DNA from: Enterobacteriaceae bacterium LSJC7
GTDB taxonomy: Bacteria > Pseudomonadota > Gammaproteobacteria > Enterobacterales > Enterobacteriaceae
Assembly: GCA_000302695.1 (NCBI GenBank)
Contig: AMFN01000021.1
Coordinates: 124,001-188,000 of the forward strand
DNA length: 64,000 bases
Reading direction: 5' to 3'
The notes under the pieces were generated by a model. The model ran no database searches, was not told the origin of the DNA, and was given only the letters and a program-made list of their open reading frames with translations. Shown one piece after another: positions 18,450 through 28,549 of this stretch (positions within the stretch are counted from its first letter, which is position 1; each line of letters starts with the position of its first letter). Both the position numbers and the translations under genes were made by a program.

Positions 18450-18923
18450 ATGTCTGAACAAAACAACACCGAAATGGCTTTCCAGATCCAGCGCGTTTAT
18501 ACCAAAGACGTTTCTTTTGAAGCGCCAAACGCACCGCAGGTTTTCCAGAAAGAATGGCAGCCGGAAGTGAAACTGGACCTGGATACGGCGTCAAGCCAGC
18601 TGGCAGACGGTGTTTACGAAGTGGTGCTGCGCGTAACCGTAACGGCGAGCCTGAATGACGAAACTGCATTCCTGTGCGAAGCGCAACAGGCGGGCATCTT
18701 CAGCATCGGTGGTATTGAAGGTCCGCAGCTGGCACATTGCCTGGGTGCCTACTGCCCGAACATTCTGTTCCCATACGCTCGCGAATGCATTACAAGCCTG
18801 GTATCACGCGGTACTTTCCCGCAGCTGAACCTGGCGCCGGTAAACTTTGATGCGCTGTTCATGAACTATTTACAGCAGCAGCAGGCGGGCGCTGAAGGTG
18901 AGCAGCCGCATCAGGATGCCTGA
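18450..18923 (+). CDS. secB: Protein-export chaperone SecB
   Basis: Tetrameric cytosolic chaperone that keeps preproteins unfolded and hands them to SecA. The 157 residues compare with 155 in E. coli. Typical segments are [31 protein letters not shown], and the SecA-binding region with [16 protein letters not shown] 18450 follows TTGAGG. The stop codon overlaps the gpsA start by one base (TGATG), which implies translational coupling, as in other enterobacteria. Confidence 0.98.
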   Translation: MSEQNNTEMAFQIQRVYTKDVSFEAPNAPQVFQKEWQPEVKLDLDTASSQLADGVYEVVLRVTVTASLNDETAFLCEAQQAGIFSIGGIEGPQLAHCLGAYCPNILFPYARECITSLVSRGTFPQLNLAPVNFDALFMNYLQQQQAGAEGEQPHQDA

Positions 18924-19936
18924 TGAGCACCCTTAATGCGTCAATGACAGTGATCGGTGCCGGTTCTTACGGCACCGCTCTTGCCATCACTCTGGCGAGA
19001 AACGGTCACGAGGTGGTGCTTTGGGGGCATGACCCGAAGCACATTGCTTTGTTACAGCACGACAGATGTAACGCCGCTTTCCTTCCCGATGTTCCCTTTC
19101 CTGACACGCTGCACCTTGAAAGCTCGCTTGCCAACGCGCTGAGTGTGAGCCGCGATATTCTGGTTGTAGTGCCAAGCCATGTATTTGGTGAAGTGCTGAG
19201 CCAGATTAAGCCGCTGATGCGCCCGGATGCACGCCTTGTCTGGGCGACAAAAGGTCTTGAGGCCGAAACGGGGCGTCTTTTGCAAGATGTGGCGCGTGAA
19301 GTGCTGGGTGAAAGCATCCCACTGGCAGTGATTTCCGGGCCGACGTTTGCTAAAGAGCTGGCGGCAGGTATGCCGACCGCCATTGCTGTTGCAGCCACTG
19401 ACGATGCCTTTGCGCAGGATTTGCAGCAGTTATTGCACTGTGGCAAAAGCTTCCGTGTGTATCGTAACCACGACTTCACTGGCGTGCAGCTTGGTGGTGC
19501 CGTGAAAAACGTTATCGCTATTGGTGCGGGCATGTCGGATGGCATTGGCTTTGGCGCCAACGCACGTACAGCGCTGATAACCCGCGGTCTTGCAGAGATG
19601 ACGCGGCTTGGCAGTGCGCTGGGGGCCGATCCTGCCACCTTCATGGGCATGGCGGGGCTGGGTGATCTGGTGCTGACCTGTACCGACAACCAGTCGCGTA
19701 ACCGTCGCTTTGGCATGATGTTAGGGCAAGGGCTGGATGTCATCAGCGCCCAGGAAAAGATTGGCCAGGTGGTTGAGGGCTATCGCAATACCAAAGAGGT
19801 GCGTGAACTTGCCGCACGTTTTTGTGTAGAAATGCCAATAACTGAGGAAATTTATCAGGTATTGTATTGCGGAAAAAATGCGCGCGAGGCAGCATTAACT
19901 TTGTTAGGACGTACGCGCAAAGACGAAAGCCACTGA
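18923..19936 (+). CDS. gpsA: sn-Glycerol-3-phosphate dehydrogenase [NAD(P)+]
   Basis: Makes sn-glycerol 3-phosphate from dihydroxyacetone phosphate for phospholipid synthesis. The 337-residue protein has the nucleotide-binding [18 protein letters not shown] near the N-terminus, [17 protein letters not shown], the catalytic lysine in [14 protein letters not shown], and [18 protein letters not shown]. It overlaps secB by one base and precedes cysE, from which it is separated by a terminator-like hairpin. Confidence 0.97.
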   Translation: MSTLNASMTVIGAGSYGTALAITLARNGHEVVLWGHDPKHIALLQHDRCNAAFLPDVPFPDTLHLESSLANALSVSRDILVVVPSHVFGEVLSQIKPLMRPDARLVWATKGLEAETGRLLQDVAREVLGESIPLAVISGPTFAKELAAGMPTAIAVAATDDAFAQDLQQLLHCGKSFRVYRNHDFTGVQLGGAVKNVIAIGAGMSDGIGFGANARTALITRGLAEMTRLGSALGADPATFMGMAGLGDLVLTCTDNQSRNRRFGMMLGQGLDVISAQEKIGQVVEGYRNTKEVRELAARFCVEMPITEEIYQVLYCGKNAREAALTLLGRTRKDESH

Positions 19937-19962
19937 CGGAATAAACAATTATCACCGCAGCG

Positions 19963-20003
19963 GCCCGGCAATTTGCTTACAGATTGCCGGGCTCGTTATT
20001 TTC
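19963..20003 (+). terminator. Hairpin between gpsA and cysE (terminator or attenuator)
   Basis: A perfect 10-bp stem GCCCGGCAAT/ATTGCCGGGC with a 10-base loop is followed by a T-rich stretch (TCGTTATTTTCT). It lies 27 bases after gpsA and just before the cysE ribosome site, so it may end or weaken read-through into cysE. Confidence 0.6.
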
Positions 20004-20015
20004 TGGGAGAGAACA

Positions 20016-20834
20016 ATGTTGTGTGAAGAAGTCGAACTGGTCTGGAATAACATTAAAGCCGAAGCCCGGGCGCTGGCAGATTGCGAACCCATGCTAGCCA
20101 GTTTTTATCACGCAACGCTCCTTAAGCATGAGAGCCTTGGCAGCGCGCTGAGCTACATGCTCGCCAACAAGCTTGCTTCACCCATTATGCCCGCCATTGC
20201 CATCCGTGAGATGGTGGAGGAGGCGTATGCGGCCGATCCGCAGATGATTGCGTCTGCGGCCTACGATATCCAGGCGGTGCGCACGCGCGATCCGGCGGTA
20301 GACAAATACTCCACGCCGCTGCTTTATCTCAAAGGTTTTCATGCGTTGCAGTCTTATCGTATTGGCCACTGGTTGTGGAACCAGGGGCGGCGTGCGCTGG
20401 CGATTTTCCTGCAAAACCAGGTGTCAGTGTCCTTCCAGGTTGATATTCACCCGGCGGCGAAAATTGGCCGTGGCATTATGCTCGACCACGCAACCGGTAT
20501 TGTGGTGGGTGAGACGGCGGTGATTGAAGACGACGTGTCTATTCTCCAGTCTGTCACGCTCGGTGGTACCGGTAAAACCAGCGGCGACCGTCATCCTAAG
20601 ATTCGTGAAGGCGTCATGATTGGTGCCGGTGCTAAAATCCTCGGCAACATTGAAGTGGGGCGCGGTGCCAAAATTGGCGCAGGCTCTGTGGTGCTGCAAC
20701 CGGTGCCGCCGCACACCACCGCGGCCGGTGTGCCCGCGCGCATTGTTGGCAGACCGGAAAGCGATAAACCGGCAATGGATATGGACCAGCACTTTAACGG
20801 CATGCAGGGCTTTGAATACGGTGATGGCATTTAA
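20016..20834 (+). CDS. cysE: Serine acetyltransferase
   Basis: First committed step of cysteine synthesis: acetylates L-serine with acetyl-CoA to O-acetylserine. The 272-residue protein (E. coli 273) has the helical N-terminal domain and a C-terminal left-handed beta-helix of hexapeptide repeats (HPAAKIGRGIMLDHATGIVV through GAGAKILGNIEVGRGAKIG). The active-site His lies in LDHATG and the substrate loop is TLGGTGKTSGDRHPKI. The short tail ending EYGDGI carries the C-terminal Ile that binds cysteine synthase in the family. It ends the yibN-to-cysE run. Confidence 0.98.
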   Translation: MLCEEVELVWNNIKAEARALADCEPMLASFYHATLLKHESLGSALSYMLANKLASPIMPAIAIREMVEEAYAADPQMIASAAYDIQAVRTRDPAVDKYSTPLLYLKGFHALQSYRIGHWLWNQGRRALAIFLQNQVSVSFQVDIHPAAKIGRGIMLDHATGIVVGETAVIEDDVSILQSVTLGGTGKTSGDRHPKIREGVMIGAGAKILGNIEVGRGAKIGAGSVVLQPVPPHTTAAGVPARIVGRPESDKPAMDMDQHFNGMQGFEYGDGI

Positions 20835-20905
20835 TAAGGCCGCAGGCCTGATGCCGTAGGCGTTGCGCTAACGCGTTTGCCTTCCAGTCTCATGCTTCAC
20901 ACTTG

Positions 20906-20940
20906 CAGGGCGGTGGTTTGACACCATCGCCCTGTTTGTT
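20906..20940 (+). terminator. Rho-independent terminator after cysE
   Basis: A 12-bp stem CAGGGCGGTGGT/ACCATCGCCCTG (one G-U pair) with a short loop is followed by TTTGTTT. It lies about 70 bases after cysE and before the convergent trmL. Confidence 0.7.
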
Positions 20941-20981
20941 TATGCGCGGAGTCTGCGTGTGGGTTAACGCACCGGTTGAGT

Positions 20982-21452
20982 TCAGCGCTCCAGCGCGCCA
21001 GCATAGCCCAGCTGGCGCCAGGCCTCATACACCACAACCGATACGGCATTAGACAGATTCATGCTGCGGCTGTCTGGCACCATCGGTATGCGGATTTTCT
21101 GCTGTGCCGGCATGGCGTCGAGGATGCTGGCGGGCAGGCCGCGGGTTTCCGGGCCAAAAAGTAAATAATCACCCTCACGATAGCTTACCGCGCTGTGCGC
21201 AGGTGTGCCTTTAGTGGTGAGCGCAAACAGCCGTTCGGGCTGCTGTGTGGCGACAAAGGCTGCAAAATCGTGATGACGGGCAACGCGGGTAAATTCGTGA
21301 TAATCCAGCCCGGCGCGGCGCAGGCGCTTATCGTCCCAGGTAAAGCCCATCGGCTCGATGATGTGCAGGCGAAAACCGGTATTGGCGCACAGGCGTATGA
21401 TATTGCCGGTATTAGGTGGGATTTCTGGTTCGAACAGCACGATATTGAGCAT
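20982..21452 (-). CDS. trmL: tRNA (cytidine(34)/5-carboxymethylaminomethyluridine(34)-2'-O)-methyltransferase TrmL
   Basis: SPOUT-family enzyme that 2'-O-methylates the wobble base of two leucine tRNAs (formerly yibK). The 156 residues show [20 protein letters not shown] at the N-terminus and the knotted SAM-binding region [11 protein letters not shown] and [23 protein letters not shown] 21452 is preceded by AGGGGAAG; the long upstream extension of the frame is not conserved and runs through a palindrome. It is convergent with cysE. In E. coli K-12 trmL and cpxA are far apart; here cpxA lies 89 bases upstream of it on the same strand. Confidence 0.96.
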   Translation of the reverse strand: MLNIVLFEPEIPPNTGNIIRLCANTGFRLHIIEPMGFTWDDKRLRRAGLDYHEFTRVARHHDFAAFVATQQPERLFALTTKGTPAHSAVSYREGDYLLFGPETRGLPASILDAMPAQQKIRIPMVPDSRSMNLSNAVSVVVYEAWRQLGYAGALER

Positions 21453-21506
21453 TGGCTTCCCCTTCTGGACGGGGCGCAGAATAGCAGATTTGCTCAGGGT
21501 GGGCAT

Positions 21507-21534
21507 CCCTTCTCCCCGGTGCCGGGGAGAAGGG
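21507..21534. repeat. 28-base perfect palindrome between trmL and cpxA
   Basis: Two 13-base arms, CCCTTCTCCCCGG and CCGGGGAGAAGGG, are separated by TG. No T-run follows on either strand, so it is a poor terminator. Such CCCTCTCCC/GGGAGAGGG palindromes occur as dispersed extragenic repeats in some enterobacteria, which may be what this is. Confidence 0.7.
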
Positions 21535-21541
21535 CAAAGCG

Positions 21542-22915
21542 TTATGGACGGTGGTAGAGCGGCAGCCAGAGCGTCAGGCGCAGGCCGCCCAGCGGGCTGT
21601 CGTCGGCCTTCACCCAACCACGATGCTGTTGAACGGCCGTGTCGACAATGGCGAGGCCAAGACCGGTACCGCCTGACTCACGATCGCGTGCTTCATCGGT
21701 GCGAAAGAACGGACGGAAGATTTGTTCGCGGTCTTCCGCGCTGACGCCAGGGCCATCATCATCGACCGTAACGGTAATTCCCTGGTTATCCACGGAAAAA
21801 TTAACGGCGATTTTGGTGTGTGAGTAGCGAAGCGCATTACGGACAATGTTTTCCAGTGCACTTTCCAGCGCGTTAGGGTTGCCGTACAGCAGCCACGGAC
21901 CTGGCGGATAGGTAATCTCCAGCGATTTGCCCTTCTGCTCGGCCTCAAAGGCGGCGTTGTCCAGCATTTCTCCCCAAAGCTGATTTGCCTTGAGCGTTTC
22001 GCTGACCAGCGCGTTTTTCTGCTGCGTGCGTGACATGACCAGCAGGTCGTTAATCATGCTATCCAGGCGCAGCGCTTCGGTTTCAATCCGCTCCAGCTCT
22101 TTGCTTTCACCGCTACGACGGCGCAGCAGCGCGGTGCCGAGCTGTAGTCGCGTTAACGGCGTGCGCAATTCGTGAGAGATGTCCGACAGCAGGCGCTGTT
22201 GGCCGGTCATCATGCGCTCAAGTGCAGAAACCATCTGGTTAAAGCTGGAGCCTGCGGCATGGAACTCCTGTGGGCCGGATTCCAGTTCCGGGTGCTGGCG
22301 CAGGTTGCCCTGGGCCACTTCATCAGCGGCATTTTTCAGCTTACGCGCCGGTTTTGCCAGGCTCCATGCCAGCCACAGCAGCAGCGGTGAGCTGACCAGC
22401 ATTGTTACAATGAGCAGCAAAAGCGGGCGGTCAAACAACAAGTTGATGAAGTCGGACTGCGAATTGCTGGCCGGTCGAATCAGGTAAAGTTGGTAGTTAT
22501 CTTCGCCATCATGCACGGAAAAAGGGCCAACCAGTTCCTGGCGGCCATACTTTTTCTTCTGGGGATGGTCGGCGTTATCGGACTGGCCGATAAAGTTGCG
22601 GATTATCTGCATTTCGTTGCGTTGGGCGCCAATAACACGCCCCTCGCTGGTCACCAGCAGCAGGCGCTGCCCGGGCGGTGCCCATTTGTCGATAGCGCGA
22701 AACAGTCTGCGCCACCACATCAGGTCGTTAGGCGGATCGTTGGCAAGCTCCGCCTCAACGTGTTGCTCAAGCATGGTGCCTTGACGCTGCTCGCTCTCCA
22801 GAAGTTCCGTCATCTGGCGAGAGTCGAGCTTGGGCAGCATCAAAACCAGCATTAATACCAGTGCCAGCGTCAGCCAGAAAATGGCAAAAATGCGAGCGGT
22901 CAGGCTTCCTATCAT
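21542..22915 (-). CDS. cpxA: Envelope-stress sensor histidine kinase CpxA
   Basis: Inner-membrane sensor of the Cpx pathway; it autophosphorylates and passes phosphate to CpxR when envelope proteins misfold. The 457 residues equal the E. coli length. Membrane segments are at about residues 7-29 and 165-185, bracketing the periplasmic sensor domain. A HAMP region precedes the phospho-acceptor motif [17 protein letters not shown], and the ATPase lobe has [18 protein letters not shown] and [12 protein letters not shown]. It overlaps cpxR by four bases (ATGA). Confidence 0.98.
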   Translation of the reverse strand: MIGSLTARIFAIFWLTLALVLMLVLMLPKLDSRQMTELLESEQRQGTMLEQHVEAELANDPPNDLMWWRRLFRAIDKWAPPGQRLLLVTSEGRVIGAQRNEMQIIRNFIGQSDNADHPQKKKYGRQELVGPFSVHDGEDNYQLYLIRPASNSQSDFINLLFDRPLLLLIVTMLVSSPLLLWLAWSLAKPARKLKNAADEVAQGNLRQHPELESGPQEFHAAGSSFNQMVSALERMMTGQQRLLSDISHELRTPLTRLQLGTALLRRRSGESKELERIETEALRLDSMINDLLVMSRTQQKNALVSETLKANQLWGEMLDNAAFEAEQKGKSLEITYPPGPWLLYGNPNALESALENIVRNALRYSHTKIAVNFSVDNQGITVTVDDDGPGVSAEDREQIFRPFFRTDEARDRESGGTGLGLAIVDTAVQQHRGWVKADDSPLGGLRLTLWLPLYHRP

Positions 22916-23610
22916 GAAGCAGATACCATCAGATAGCCGCGCCCTCTGAGGGTTTTAAACCAGGGATGCCCGTCCTTGCGCTCAGGGAGTTTGCGACGCA
23001 GGTTGGAAATATGCATATCAATGGCGCGGTCAAACGGCGTGAGGCGTTTACCCAGCACTTCCTGGCTGAGATGTTCACGTGAGACTACCTGGCCAAGATG
23101 CTGTGCCAGCAGGTAGAGCAGCGTGAACTCGGTGCCGGTCAACTCCAGCGTTTTACCGTCAAAGCTGGCTTCCTGACGGCCTGGGTTGAGGCTCAGTGCA
23201 TCGACTTCCAGCGTTGGAGAGCCGTTATCGCTGGTCTGCTGCTGTTCGCTCCAGTGAGAGCGGCGCAGAATGGCGCGGATACGGGCAACCAGTTCCCGGT
23301 CGTTAAACGGCTTGGGCAGATAGTCATCAGCACCCAGCTCAAGGCCCAGCACGCGGTCAAGTTCGCTGCCACGCGCGGTCAGCATAATGACAGGGGTTTG
23401 ATGCGTCTGGCGCAGCTCTTTTAACGTATCAATGCCGTTTTTCTTCGGCATCATCACGTCAAGCAAAAGTAAGTCGACGGTGTCATCCAGGAGGTCTAGC
23501 GCCTGCTCGCCATCATGGGCGACAAGAACATTGAACCCTTCCATGTCGAGCAACTCCTTTAACAGGGAAGTGAGCTCTCGGTCATCATCGACTAACAGGA
23601 TTTTATTCAT
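22912..23610 (-). CDS. cpxR: Response regulator CpxR
   Basis: OmpR-family transcription factor of the Cpx envelope-stress system, 232 residues. The receiver domain has the acidic DDD near residues 8-10, phospho-acceptor Asp51 (LLLLDVMMPKKNG) and the conserved MLTARGSE and YLPKPFNDREL. The C-terminal winged helix includes LELTGTEFTLLYLLAQH, VSREHLSQEVLGKRL and FKTLRGRGYLM. It is divergent from cpxP, with a CpxR site in the shared gap, as expected for autoregulation. Confidence 0.98.
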   Translation of the reverse strand: MNKILLVDDDRELTSLLKELLDMEGFNVLVAHDGEQALDLLDDTVDLLLLDVMMPKKNGIDTLKELRQTHQTPVIMLTARGSELDRVLGLELGADDYLPKPFNDRELVARIRAILRRSHWSEQQQTSDNGSPTLEVDALSLNPGRQEASFDGKTLELTGTEFTLLYLLAQHLGQVVSREHLSQEVLGKRLTPFDRAIDMHISNLRRKLPERKDGHPWFKTLRGRGYLMVSAS

Positions 23611-23664
23611 TTTTTAATACCTCCGAGGCAGAAATTACGTCATCCAGGACGGCTAATCCATGAC

Positions 23665-23679
23665 TTTACGTTGTTTTAC
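23665..23679 (-). promoter_or_regulatory. CpxR box in the cpxR-cpxP intergenic region
   Basis: The sequence TTTAC-GTTGT-TTTAC is, on the minus strand, an exact GTAAA-N5-GTAAA CpxR consensus. It lies 55 bases from cpxR and 80 from cpxP, well placed to control both. Confidence 0.8.
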
Positions 23680-23758
23680 ACCCCCTGACGCTTGTTTGCA
23701 GCGGGAATCGTACACTGCTCCTCGTTGAATCGCAGCACAAGATTTCTGGGAGTGAGTG

Positions 23759-24262
23759 ATGCGCAATGTTTCCGCTGCCGTCATGGCCTCAACCCTGATG
23801 CTGATTGCGTTACCAGGCCAGGCTGCTGAAGCCCTCGCGGGTGACAAATGGTATCAGCCTGAAGGGGCAACGCAGCGCAACAGTGTTCAGCAACATATGT
23901 TTGACGGCATTAGCCTGACTGAGCAACAGCGCCAGCAAATGCGCGACCTGATGCAATTAGCCAGACACAATCAGTCACCTGTTAATGTTAGCGAATTAGA
24001 GACCATGCACCGGCTTGTAACGTCAGAAAAATTTGACGAAAAAGCTGTGCGTGCTCAGGCAGAAAAAATGGCACAGGAACAGGTTGCCCGCCAGGTTGAA
24101 ATGGCGAAAGTGCGCAACCAGATGTTCCGGCTATTAACACCCGAGCAGCGAGCGGTTTTAAATGATAAACACCGCTTGCGTATGAATCAGCTTCGTGAAA
24201 TCGCTGATTTGCAAAAAAACTCAGTATTACAGATTAGTAGCAGTAATCGTAGTAATCAGTAA
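23759..24262 (+). CDS. cpxP: Periplasmic Cpx inhibitor/adaptor CpxP
   Basis: Periplasmic helical protein that damps CpxA and delivers misfolded proteins to DegP. The 167-residue product has a signal peptide cleaved near GQAAEA and two LTxxQ motifs (SLTEQQRQQ and LLTPEQRAV) that define the CpxP/Spy family. It is rich in Gln and Met and mostly helical. ATG 23759 is preferred over the adjoining GTG; GGGAG precedes it. Upstream lies an exact CpxR box. The 3' UTR contains the CpxQ small RNA and the terminator. Confidence 0.96.
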   Translation: MRNVSAAVMASTLMLIALPGQAAEALAGDKWYQPEGATQRNSVQQHMFDGISLTEQQRQQMRDLMQLARHNQSPVNVSELETMHRLVTSEKFDEKAVRAQAEKMAQEQVARQVEMAKVRNQMFRLLTPEQRAVLNDKHRLRMNQLREIADLQKNSVLQISSSNRSNQ

Positions 24263-24287
24263 CCGCAGTAACCAGTAGCAACCCTGT

Positions 24288-24344
24288 TTTTCCTTGCCAT
24301 AGACACCATCCCTGTCTTCCCCGCTAACCGGCGGGGTTTTTTTT
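24288..24344 (+). ncRNA. cpxQ: CpxQ small RNA from the cpxP 3' UTR
   Basis: The 3' UTR holds TTTTCCTTGCCATAGACACC, a CATCCCTGTC seed region and a terminator hairpin, matching what I know of Salmonella and E. coli CpxQ in order and length (about 57 bases). CpxQ is cut from cpxP mRNA by RNase E, binds Hfq and represses envelope-protein mRNAs under stress. The 5' end is set by comparison with the known processed end, so it may be off by a few bases. Confidence 0.85.
24319..24344 (+). terminator. cpxP/CpxQ rho-independent terminator
   Basis: Stem CCCCGC/GCGGGG with loop TAACCG, followed by eight Ts. The T-run also provides the Hfq-binding 3' tail of CpxQ. Confidence 0.85.
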
Positions 24345-24488
24345 GTCCGTAATTTGTCGCAAAGCGGCGCAGAATAGCCTGAAGACTCAGCGCTTTCTTT
24401 GATTCAACCCCCGGTCAACAGTCGTTAATTCTACGTTCTGCTGCCAGGTGCTCTGGACTATACTAGCCGCAGCACAAGGGGAGTGTTT

Positions 24489-25400
24489 ATGGAACAACAA
24501 TACGGGCGTCTGGTCAGTCGGGCGGCGGTTGCGGCAACGGTAATGGCCTCGTCGCTGCTGCTGATTAAAATTTTTGCCTGGTGGCATACCGGTTCGGTCA
24601 CTATTCTGGCCTCGCTGGTTGATTCGCTGGTGGATATTGGTGCGTCGTTAACCAATTTACTGGTGGTACGTTATTCGCTACAGCCTGCGGATGAAGAACA
24701 CACTTTCGGTCACGGCAAAGCGGAGTCGCTGTCGGCACTGGCGCAGAGCATGTTTATTTCGGGGTCGGCGCTGTTTTTGCTGCTGACTGGTATTCAGCAT
24801 CTGGTGCGCCCGGAGCCGCTCAATCAACCGGGCGTGGGGATTATTGTGACGGTGGTGGCGCTTGCCAGCACGCTGGCGCTGGTGACATTCCAGCGTTGGG
24901 TAGTGCGTAAAACCCGCAGCCAGGCCGTGCGTGCCGATATGCTGCATTATCAGTCCGATGTTATGATGAACGGCGCCATCCTCGTTGCGCTGGTACTGGC
25001 CAGTTTTGGCTGGCAGCGGGCAGATTCTCTGTTTGCTCTTGGGATTGGCATCTATATTTTGTATAGCGCCCTGCGCATGGGCTATGACGCTGTACAGTCT
25101 TTACTTGACCGCGCGCTGCCGGATGACGAACAAAAAGCGATTGTGGATATCGCGACATCCTGGCCAGGCGTGCGCGGCGCACACGACTTCAGAACGCGCC
25201 AGTCAGGGCCGACTCGTTTTATTCAGCTTCACCTGGAAATGGACGACCAGCTGCCGCTTGTGCAGGCGCATGCGATTGCCGATGCGGTAGAGCAGGCAAT
25301 ACGGCAACGGTTTCCGGGTTCGGATGTGATTATTCATCAGGATCCCTGTTCGGTTGTGCCATCTCATCGTGCAGAAAAATTGCTGCATGACGGGCACTAA
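24489..25400 (+). CDS. fieF: Ferrous-iron/zinc efflux pump FieF
   Basis: Cation diffusion facilitator (YiiP) exporting Fe2+ and Zn2+ by proton antiport across the inner membrane. The 303 residues compare with 300 in E. coli. Six membrane segments are predicted. The transport-site metal ligands are in [14 protein letters not shown] on helix 2 and [10 protein letters not shown] on helix 5. The C-terminal cytoplasmic domain carries the family histidines (HTFGHGKAE loop, [23 protein letters not shown]). ATG 24489 follows AGGGGAG; a GTG two codons earlier is less likely. Confidence 0.96.
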   Translation: MEQQYGRLVSRAAVAATVMASSLLLIKIFAWWHTGSVTILASLVDSLVDIGASLTNLLVVRYSLQPADEEHTFGHGKAESLSALAQSMFISGSALFLLLTGIQHLVRPEPLNQPGVGIIVTVVALASTLALVTFQRWVVRKTRSQAVRADMLHYQSDVMMNGAILVALVLASFGWQRADSLFALGIGIYILYSALRMGYDAVQSLLDRALPDDEQKAIVDIATSWPGVRGAHDFRTRQSGPTRFIQLHLEMDDQLPLVQAHAIADAVEQAIRQRFPGSDVIIHQDPCSVVPSHRAEKLLHDGH

Positions 25401-25581
25401 AAAGGTGAGCGCGGCGGTTTTTTTTAGTATAAATTACCACCACTTGGCCTGACCTGAATCAATTCAGCTGGAAGCGATTGCGATACTATTCATAGCAACG
25501 GTAGTTATTCATTTTTTTGCAGTGATCCGTGGCGATTTCCGGCATCGGGATTAAATTTGCATTCTAAGTTCAGAGGTAGTC

Positions 25582-26544
25582 ATGATTAAGAAAATCGGTG
25601 TGTTGACGAGTGGCGGTGATGCGCCGGGCATGAACGCGGCAATTCGCGGCGTGGTACGTGCGGCGCTGACCGAGGGGCTGGAAGTTTTTGGTATCTATGA
25701 TGGTTACCTGGGCCTCTACGAAGACCGCATGATCAACCTGGACCGCTACAGCGTCTCCGACATGATCAACCGTGGGGGTACCTTCCTGGGTTCTGCTCGT
25801 TTCCCCGAATTCCGCGAAGATCACGTGCGTGCCGTGGCTATTGAGAACATGAAAAAACGCGGTCTCGATGCGCTGGTGGTTATTGGTGGTGACGGCTCCT
25901 ACATGGGTGCGAAGCGCCTGACTGAAATGGGCTTCCCGTGCATCGGTCTGCCGGGCACGATTGATAACGACGTTGCCGGTACTGACTACACTATCGGTTT
26001 CTTTACTGCGCTGGACACAGTGGTTGAAGCCATTGACCGCCTGCGCGATACCTCTACCTCTCACCAGCGTATTTCTATCGTTGAAGTGATGGGCCGCTAC
26101 TGCGGCGACCTGACGATGGCGGCTGCTATCGCAGGCGGCTGTGAATTTATCGTGCTGCCGGAAGTGGAATTTAAGCGCGATGAACTGGTTAACGAAATCA
26201 AAGCAGGCATCGCGAAAGGTAAAAAACACGCCATTGTGGCTATTACCGAGCACATCTGTGATGTGGAAGAGCTGGCGCGCTATATCGAGAACGAAACTAA
26301 GCGTGAAACGCGTGCGACGGTTCTGGGACACATTCAGCGCGGTGGTTCGCCGGTGCCTTACGACCGTATCCTGGCATCCCGCATGGGCGCTTACTCCATT
26401 GAACTGCTGCTTCAGGGTTACGGTGGTCGCTGTGTCGGTATTCAGAACGAAAAACTGGTGCACCACGACATCATCGATGCCATTGAGAACATGAAGCGTC
26501 CGTTTAAGGGCGACTGGCTGGAATGCGCTAAAAAGCTGTACTAA
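25582..26544 (+). CDS. pfkA: 6-phosphofructokinase I
   Basis: ATP-dependent phosphofructokinase of glycolysis, 320 residues as in E. coli. It has the ATP-binding [28 protein letters not shown], the catalytic aspartate in [18 protein letters not shown], and the allosteric effector-site region [19 protein letters not shown]. Codon use suggests high expression. A single-gene unit, it starts 181 bases after fieF and is closed by a strong terminator. Confidence 0.98.
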   Translation: MIKKIGVLTSGGDAPGMNAAIRGVVRAALTEGLEVFGIYDGYLGLYEDRMINLDRYSVSDMINRGGTFLGSARFPEFREDHVRAVAIENMKKRGLDALVVIGGDGSYMGAKRLTEMGFPCIGLPGTIDNDVAGTDYTIGFFTALDTVVEAIDRLRDTSTSHQRISIVEVMGRYCGDLTMAAAIAGGCEFIVLPEVEFKRDELVNEIKAGIAKGKKHAIVAITEHICDVEELARYIENETKRETRATVLGHIQRGGSPVPYDRILASRMGAYSIELLLQGYGGRCVGIQNEKLVHHDIIDAIENMKRPFKGDWLECAKKLY

Positions 26545-26559
26545 GCGCTGTTTCGCAGC

Positions 26560-26587
26560 AAAAAGGAGCCGCCAGGCTCCTTTTTTT
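26560..26587 (+). terminator. pfkA rho-independent terminator
   Basis: Stem AAAAGGAGCC/GGCTCCTTTT with a GCCA loop, followed by further Ts. Confidence 0.85.
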
Positions 26588-26687
26588 ATTCCCTAAAGTT
26601 ATAGCCAATCTTTTTTTATTCTTTAATTCTTCGCATGCTTTCTGACAGGCTGTCGTAATCAAAAATCAACGACTAAGAGAGTGCGCG

Positions 26688-27677
26688 ATGAACAAATGGG
26701 GACTGGGGTTAACGTTGTTACTGGCATCTGCCGGGACGCTGGCAAAAGATATTCAGCTGCTGAACGTGTCTTACGATCCAACCCGCGAGCTATACGAAGC
26801 CTATAACAAGGCCTTCAGCGCGCACTGGAAACAGCAAACCGGCGATAACGTGGTGATTCGCCAGTCTCACGGCGGCTCTGGCAAGCAGGCGACCTCGGTC
26901 ATTAACGGCATTGAGGCTGATGTGGTGACGCTGGCGCTGGCCTGGGACGTTGACGCTATCGCTCAGCGCGGACGCATTGATAAAGACTGGATCAAGCGCC
27001 TGCCAGATAACTCCGCGCCTTATACCTCGACCATCGTCTTCCTGGTGCGTAAAGGCAATCCGAAGCAGATTAAAGACTGGAGCGACCTGGTGAAGCCGGG
27101 CGTGTCCATTATCACGCCGAACCCGAAAAGCTCCGGCGGGGCGCGCTGGAACTATCTGGCGGCCTGGGGCTACGCGTTGCATCACAACGATAATGACAAA
27201 GCCAAAGCGCAGGCGTTCGTTAAAGCGCTGTATAAAAACGTCGAGGTGCTGGATTCCGGCGCGCGCGGCGCGACCAACACTTTTGTTGAGCGTGGCATTG
27301 GCGATGTGCTGATTGCCTGGGAGAATGAGGCGCTGCTGGCGACCAAACAGCTGGGCGTGGACAAATTTGAAATCGTTACGCCGAGCGAGTCCATCCTTGC
27401 CGAGCCGTCGGTATCGGTAGTTGATAAAGTTGTCGATAAAAAAGGCACCCGCGCCGTGGCTGATGCGTACCTGAAATACCTGTATTCACCGGAGGGCCAG
27501 GAGATTGCGGCGAAAAACTACTATCGCCCACGTGATAAGCAGGTCGCGGCAAAATATGAAGGTGAATTTCCCAAACTGAAACTCTACACGGTGGATCAGA
27601 TTGCCGGGAATTGGGCGCAGGCGCAAAAAGAGCATTTCGCCAGCGGCGGGGTGTTCGACCAGATTAGTCAGCGCTAA
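26688..27677 (+). CDS. sbp: Periplasmic sulfate-binding protein Sbp
   Basis: Substrate-binding protein feeding sulfate to the CysTWA transporter. The 329-residue precursor has a signal peptide cleaved after TLAK or TLA. The mature part begins with [15 protein letters not shown], the family hallmark. Sulfate-contacting segments [11 protein letters not shown] and [19 protein letters not shown] are intact. It is transcribed alone. The E. coli gene is under CysB control, but no site could be called here by eye. Confidence 0.97.
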   Translation: MNKWGLGLTLLLASAGTLAKDIQLLNVSYDPTRELYEAYNKAFSAHWKQQTGDNVVIRQSHGGSGKQATSVINGIEADVVTLALAWDVDAIAQRGRIDKDWIKRLPDNSAPYTSTIVFLVRKGNPKQIKDWSDLVKPGVSIITPNPKSSGGARWNYLAAWGYALHHNDNDKAKAQAFVKALYKNVEVLDSGARGATNTFVERGIGDVLIAWENEALLATKQLGVDKFEIVTPSESILAEPSVSVVDKVVDKKGTRAVADAYLKYLYSPEGQEIAAKNYYRPRDKQVAAKYEGEFPKLKLYTVDQIAGNWAQAQKEHFASGGVFDQISQR

Positions 27678-27679
27678 GC

Positions 27680-27709
27680 AAAACGGCCCTGCGGGGCCGT
27701 TTTCTTTTT
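27680..27709 (+). terminator. sbp rho-independent terminator
   Basis: Stem AAAACGGCCC/GGGCCGTTTT with a TGCG loop, followed by CTTTTT. Confidence 0.85.
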
Positions 27710-27757
27710 GTCACGCTTTTGCGTTACGCTTCCTTCTTAACGAAGAAGGAGACGGCA

Positions 27758-28549
27758 ATGAAAGCAGCAGTGCGCAGGTATGGCATTATCGCGGTGGGTC
27801 TGGCACTGGCCGCTGTGCTTGCCTGGTGGTGGCTGGCGAACAACCAGCCCAATGCGCTACGCCATATCGCTCTTGAGCAGTGCGTGCCCAACCAACAGCT
27901 GCATGATAATCCTGCTCCCTGTGCACGTGTTAACCTCGCCTCCGGCGTTGTGCTGTTAAAAGACCGTAATGGTCCGTTGCAGTATCTCCTGATGCCGACG
28001 TTTCGCATCAACGGTGTGGAAAGCCCGCTATTGCTCAGTGCCGATACGCCCAACTACTTCTGGCTGGCCTGGCAAGCGCGGGGACTGATGAGTGAACGCC
28101 GTGGCGCGCCGGTGCCGGACGCTGCAATTTCGCTTACCATCAACTCCCGCTCTGGGCGCACGCAAAACCATCTGCACATCCATATTTCCTGCCTGCGCCC
28201 GGACGTGCGCGACATGCTCAACCGCAGCGCCGTTAGCCCTGGCAGCCGCTGGCAGCCGCTTGCGGGTGGCTTCAATAATCATGAATACCTGATGCGCCGG
28301 GTGAGCGCGCAGGAACTGGCGCGCCGCAGTCCGTTTATGATGCTGGCAGACGACGTGCCTGGTGCCAGAGAACACATGGGCCGCTTCGCGCTGGCGCTGG
28401 CTCAGTTGCCGGACGGCGGTTTTGTCCTGCTGGCTACCGAGCGTAACCTGCTCCAGTTCAATCTCGCTTCGGCAGAGGAATTACAGGATCACGACTGCAC
28501 GCTTGCTGGCAGGGCGCCAGTGAGCACCGTCCGGGTGGCTGGCAGGTGA
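27758..28549 (+). CDS. cdh: CDP-diacylglycerol pyrophosphatase
   Basis: Membrane-anchored hydrolase splitting CDP-diacylglycerol to phosphatidate and CMP. The 263-residue protein (E. coli about 251) has one N-terminal membrane segment ([18 protein letters not shown]) and a periplasmic domain. The histidine-triad-like motif [14 protein letters not shown] is the likely active site; Cdh belongs to the HIT superfamily. ATG 27758 follows AAGGAG. In E. coli the next gene is tpiA; here a transporter is inserted between them. Confidence 0.93.
   Translation: MKAAVRRYGIIAVGLALAAVLAWWWLANNQPNALRHIALEQCVPNQQLHDNPAPCARVNLASGVVLLKDRNGPLQYLLMPTFRINGVESPLLLSADTPNYFWLAWQARGLMSERRGAPVPDAAISLTINSRSGRTQNHLHIHISCLRPDVRDMLNRSAVSPGSRWQPLAGGFNNHEYLMRRVSAQELARRSPFMMLADDVPGAREHMGRFALALAQLPDGGFVLLATERNLLQFNLASAEELQDHDCTLAGRAPVSTVRVAGR

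Noticed and set aside
25570-26466. A 298-codon open frame antisense to pfkA
   Set aside because: It lies wholly opposite a clearly recognised pfkA, has no ribosome site, and its composition (many His, Thr, Arg, Val) is the usual mirror of a highly expressed gene.
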